Assembly: GCA_003445125.1 (NCBI GenBank) | Contig: DLVP01000069.1 | Coordinates: 437-5,444, forward strand | Length of the DNA: 5,008 nt | Origin: Oscillospiraceae bacterium | GTDB lineage: Bacteria; Bacillota; Clostridia; Oscillospirales; Ruminococcaceae | Direction of reading: 5' to 3' | Part shown: one piece after another, positions 3,902 through 5,008 of the stretch | Layout: every line of letters starts with the position of its first letter | Numbering within the stretch: position 1 is the stretch's first letter | Translations under genes and position numbers: made by a program | The notes under the pieces: model-generated | What the model saw: the letters and a program-made list of their open reading frames with translations, nothing else | Told to the model about the DNA's origin: nothing | Databases searched by the model: none

Positions 3902-5008
3902 ATGAGTTTGAAAACGGATGCATTTTATAGCGATCTTAAATCCAAAAAAATCGCCGTCATCGGGCTGGGTGTCAGCCATACGGATCTGGTGAAAGTCTTT
4001 TTGAAGAAAGGTCTTGATGTGACGCTTTGCGATAAGCGAACAATGGAGGAATTGAATGATAAACTTGATTTCCCCCACGATCAGCTGAAATTCGAACTTG
4101 GCGACGGATATCTGGATCAAATTGAAAACTTCGATGTAATTTTCCGCACACCGGGCATGAAGTTTTACACGCCTCAACTGGTCAATGCCATGAAAAAAGG
4201 TTGCGTCGTGACCAGTGAAATGGAATGCTTTTTCGATCTTTGTCCATGCAAAAAAATTGCCGTCACCGGGAGTGACGGAAAAACAACTACAACGACTTTG
4301 ATTTCCGAGATGCTCAAAAAACAGGGCTATACCGTTCACCTCGGAGGAAATATCGGAAAAGCGCTCCTCCCTTTGGTAGAAGACTTTCAGCCGGAGGACT
4401 TCGCTGTGGTGGAGCTGTCGAGTTTTCAGTTGATTTCCATGCGCAGCTCGCCCGAGATTGCCGTGGTGACCAACCTTGCCCCCAATCATCTGGATATGCA
4501 CAAGGATATGCAGGAATATATTGACGCGAAAAAGAACATCTTCTTGCATCAGAACGCATTCTCGCGGACGGTTTTGAACCGTGACAACCGAATTACCGCA
4601 GAATTTGCCGATTCCACCCGCGGAGACACCTGGTTTTTCAGTCGCAGTCAGAAGGTTGAGCGAGGCACTTTTTTAGACGAGGACGGGAATCTTTGTCTGA
4701 ATCTCAACGGAAACACAGAAAAACTGTTTCATAAGGAGAAAATCCGAATCCCGGGAATGCACAACGTGGAGAACTATCTGGCGGCAATTGCCGCTGTCAG
4801 CGGTTATGTAAAACCGGAGATCATGCGTGAGGTTGCAAAGCAGTTCGGCGGCGTGGAGCATCGGATTGAGTTTGTGCGGGAGATTCACGGTGTAAAATGG
4901 TATAACGATTCCATTGCCACAAGTCCGACCAGAGCCATTGCGGGTCTGCTTTCATTCAACCGACCGATTATTATGCTGGCGGGCGGGTATGATAAAAAGA
5001 TTCCGTTT
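3902..5008 (+). CDS. murD: UDP-N-acetylmuramoyl-L-alanine--D-glutamate ligase, 3' end outside window
   Basis: A continuous frame of 369 codons runs off the right edge; full MurD is about 450 residues, so roughly 80 are missing. MurD adds D-glutamate to UDP-MurNAc-L-Ala in the cytoplasm, an ATP-dependent step of peptidoglycan synthesis. The N-terminal nucleotide-sugar domain starts KKIAVIGLGVSHTDLVKVFL (residues ~15-34) and includes FRTPGM and TSEMECFF. The central ATPase domain has the P-loop GSDGKTTTT (123-131), HLGGNIG, VELSSFQL, and NLAPNHLDMH (191-200) with conserved H196; K210 in IDAKKNIF aligns with the carbamylated lysine of Mur ligases. The C-terminal domain begins near PGMHNVENYLAA and contains GGVEHRIEFV, YNDSIATSPTRAIAGL and IMLAGGYDKKIPF, the clostridial form of the NDSKAT and GGKDKG motifs. 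The start is set by GAGGAG 7 nt upstream. All motifs argue for an active enzyme. MurC, MurE and MurF are less likely because the DKK motif and the HRIEFV segment are MurD-like. Confidence 0.96.
   Translation, partial: MSLKTDAFYSDLKSKKIAVIGLGVSHTDLVKVFLKKGLDVTLCDKRTMEELNDKLDFPHDQLKFELGDGYLDQIENFDVIFRTPGMKFYTPQLVNAMKKGCVVTSEMECFFDLCPCKKIAVTGSDGKTTTTTLISEMLKKQGYTVHLGGNIGKALLPLVEDFQPEDFAVVELSSFQLISMRSSPEIAVVTNLAPNHLDMHKDMQEYIDAKKNIFLHQNAFSRTVLNRDNRITAEFADSTRGDTWFFSRSQKVERGTFLDEDGNLCLNLNGNTEKLFHKEKIRIPGMHNVENYLAAIAAVSGYVKPEIMREVAKQFGGVEHRIEFVREIHGVKWYNDSIATSPTRAIAGLLSFNRPIIMLAGGYDKKIPF

Noticed and set aside
3869..4549. Long minus-strand open frame (226 codons) opposite murD
   Set aside because: It lies wholly antisense to a well-supported MurD frame, begins inside it, and its translation shows no recognisable domain.
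1..5008. Mobile element, prophage, CRISPR array, tRNA or rRNA
   Set aside because: No terminal repeats, transposase, phage genes, regularly spaced repeats, cloverleaf or rRNA sequence were seen; the tyrosine recombinase alone is not evidence of a mobile element.

Overview
The window looks like ordinary chromosomal DNA of a low- to mid-GC Gram-positive bacterium, most likely Clostridia of the Oscillospiraceae/Ruminococcaceae type. The evidence is strong AGGAGG-type ribosome binding sites, sigma-A-like promoters, U-tailed hairpin terminators, a YitT-family membrane protein, and a MurD whose sequence style (FFDLCPC before the P-loop, NDSIATSP later) recalls that group. The taxonomic call rests on recalled family style, not on a search.

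Layout. Positions 1-464 hold the 3' end of a threonyl-tRNA synthetase gene (thrS). It converges on a minus-strand gene (495-1064) for a cysteine-rich, internally duplicated DUF305 protein, and the two share one bidirectional terminator (466-495). Only 67 bp separate the DUF305 gene from a divergent plus-strand YitT-family gene (1132-2001). A small cupin gene (2063-2503) follows, with its own promoter candidate, an inverted repeat over the -10 region, and a strong terminator (2506-2537).

The 2504-2820 gap has no convincing gene but is rich in signals: the cupin terminator, a 17/16-bp tandem repeat carrying a TTGACT -35 box, an extended -10 promoter, a long hairpin, a branched fold ending in a T tract, and a perfect 13-bp-arm palindrome. 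It ends at the RBS of a complete XerC/D-like tyrosine recombinase gene (2821-3825). A separate promoter then drives murD (3902 to beyond the right edge), which encodes the D-glutamate-adding ligase of peptidoglycan synthesis.

The genes do not form one pathway. thrS and murD are housekeeping genes, the recombinase looks like an intact chromosomal Xer-type enzyme, and DUF305, YitT and cupin are accessory or poorly characterised functions. No mobile element, CRISPR array, tRNA or rRNA is visible. The most interesting material is the structured recombinase leader with its palindrome, and the double-headed, Cys-rich, apparently cytoplasmic DUF305 protein. Neither amounts to proof of a new system.
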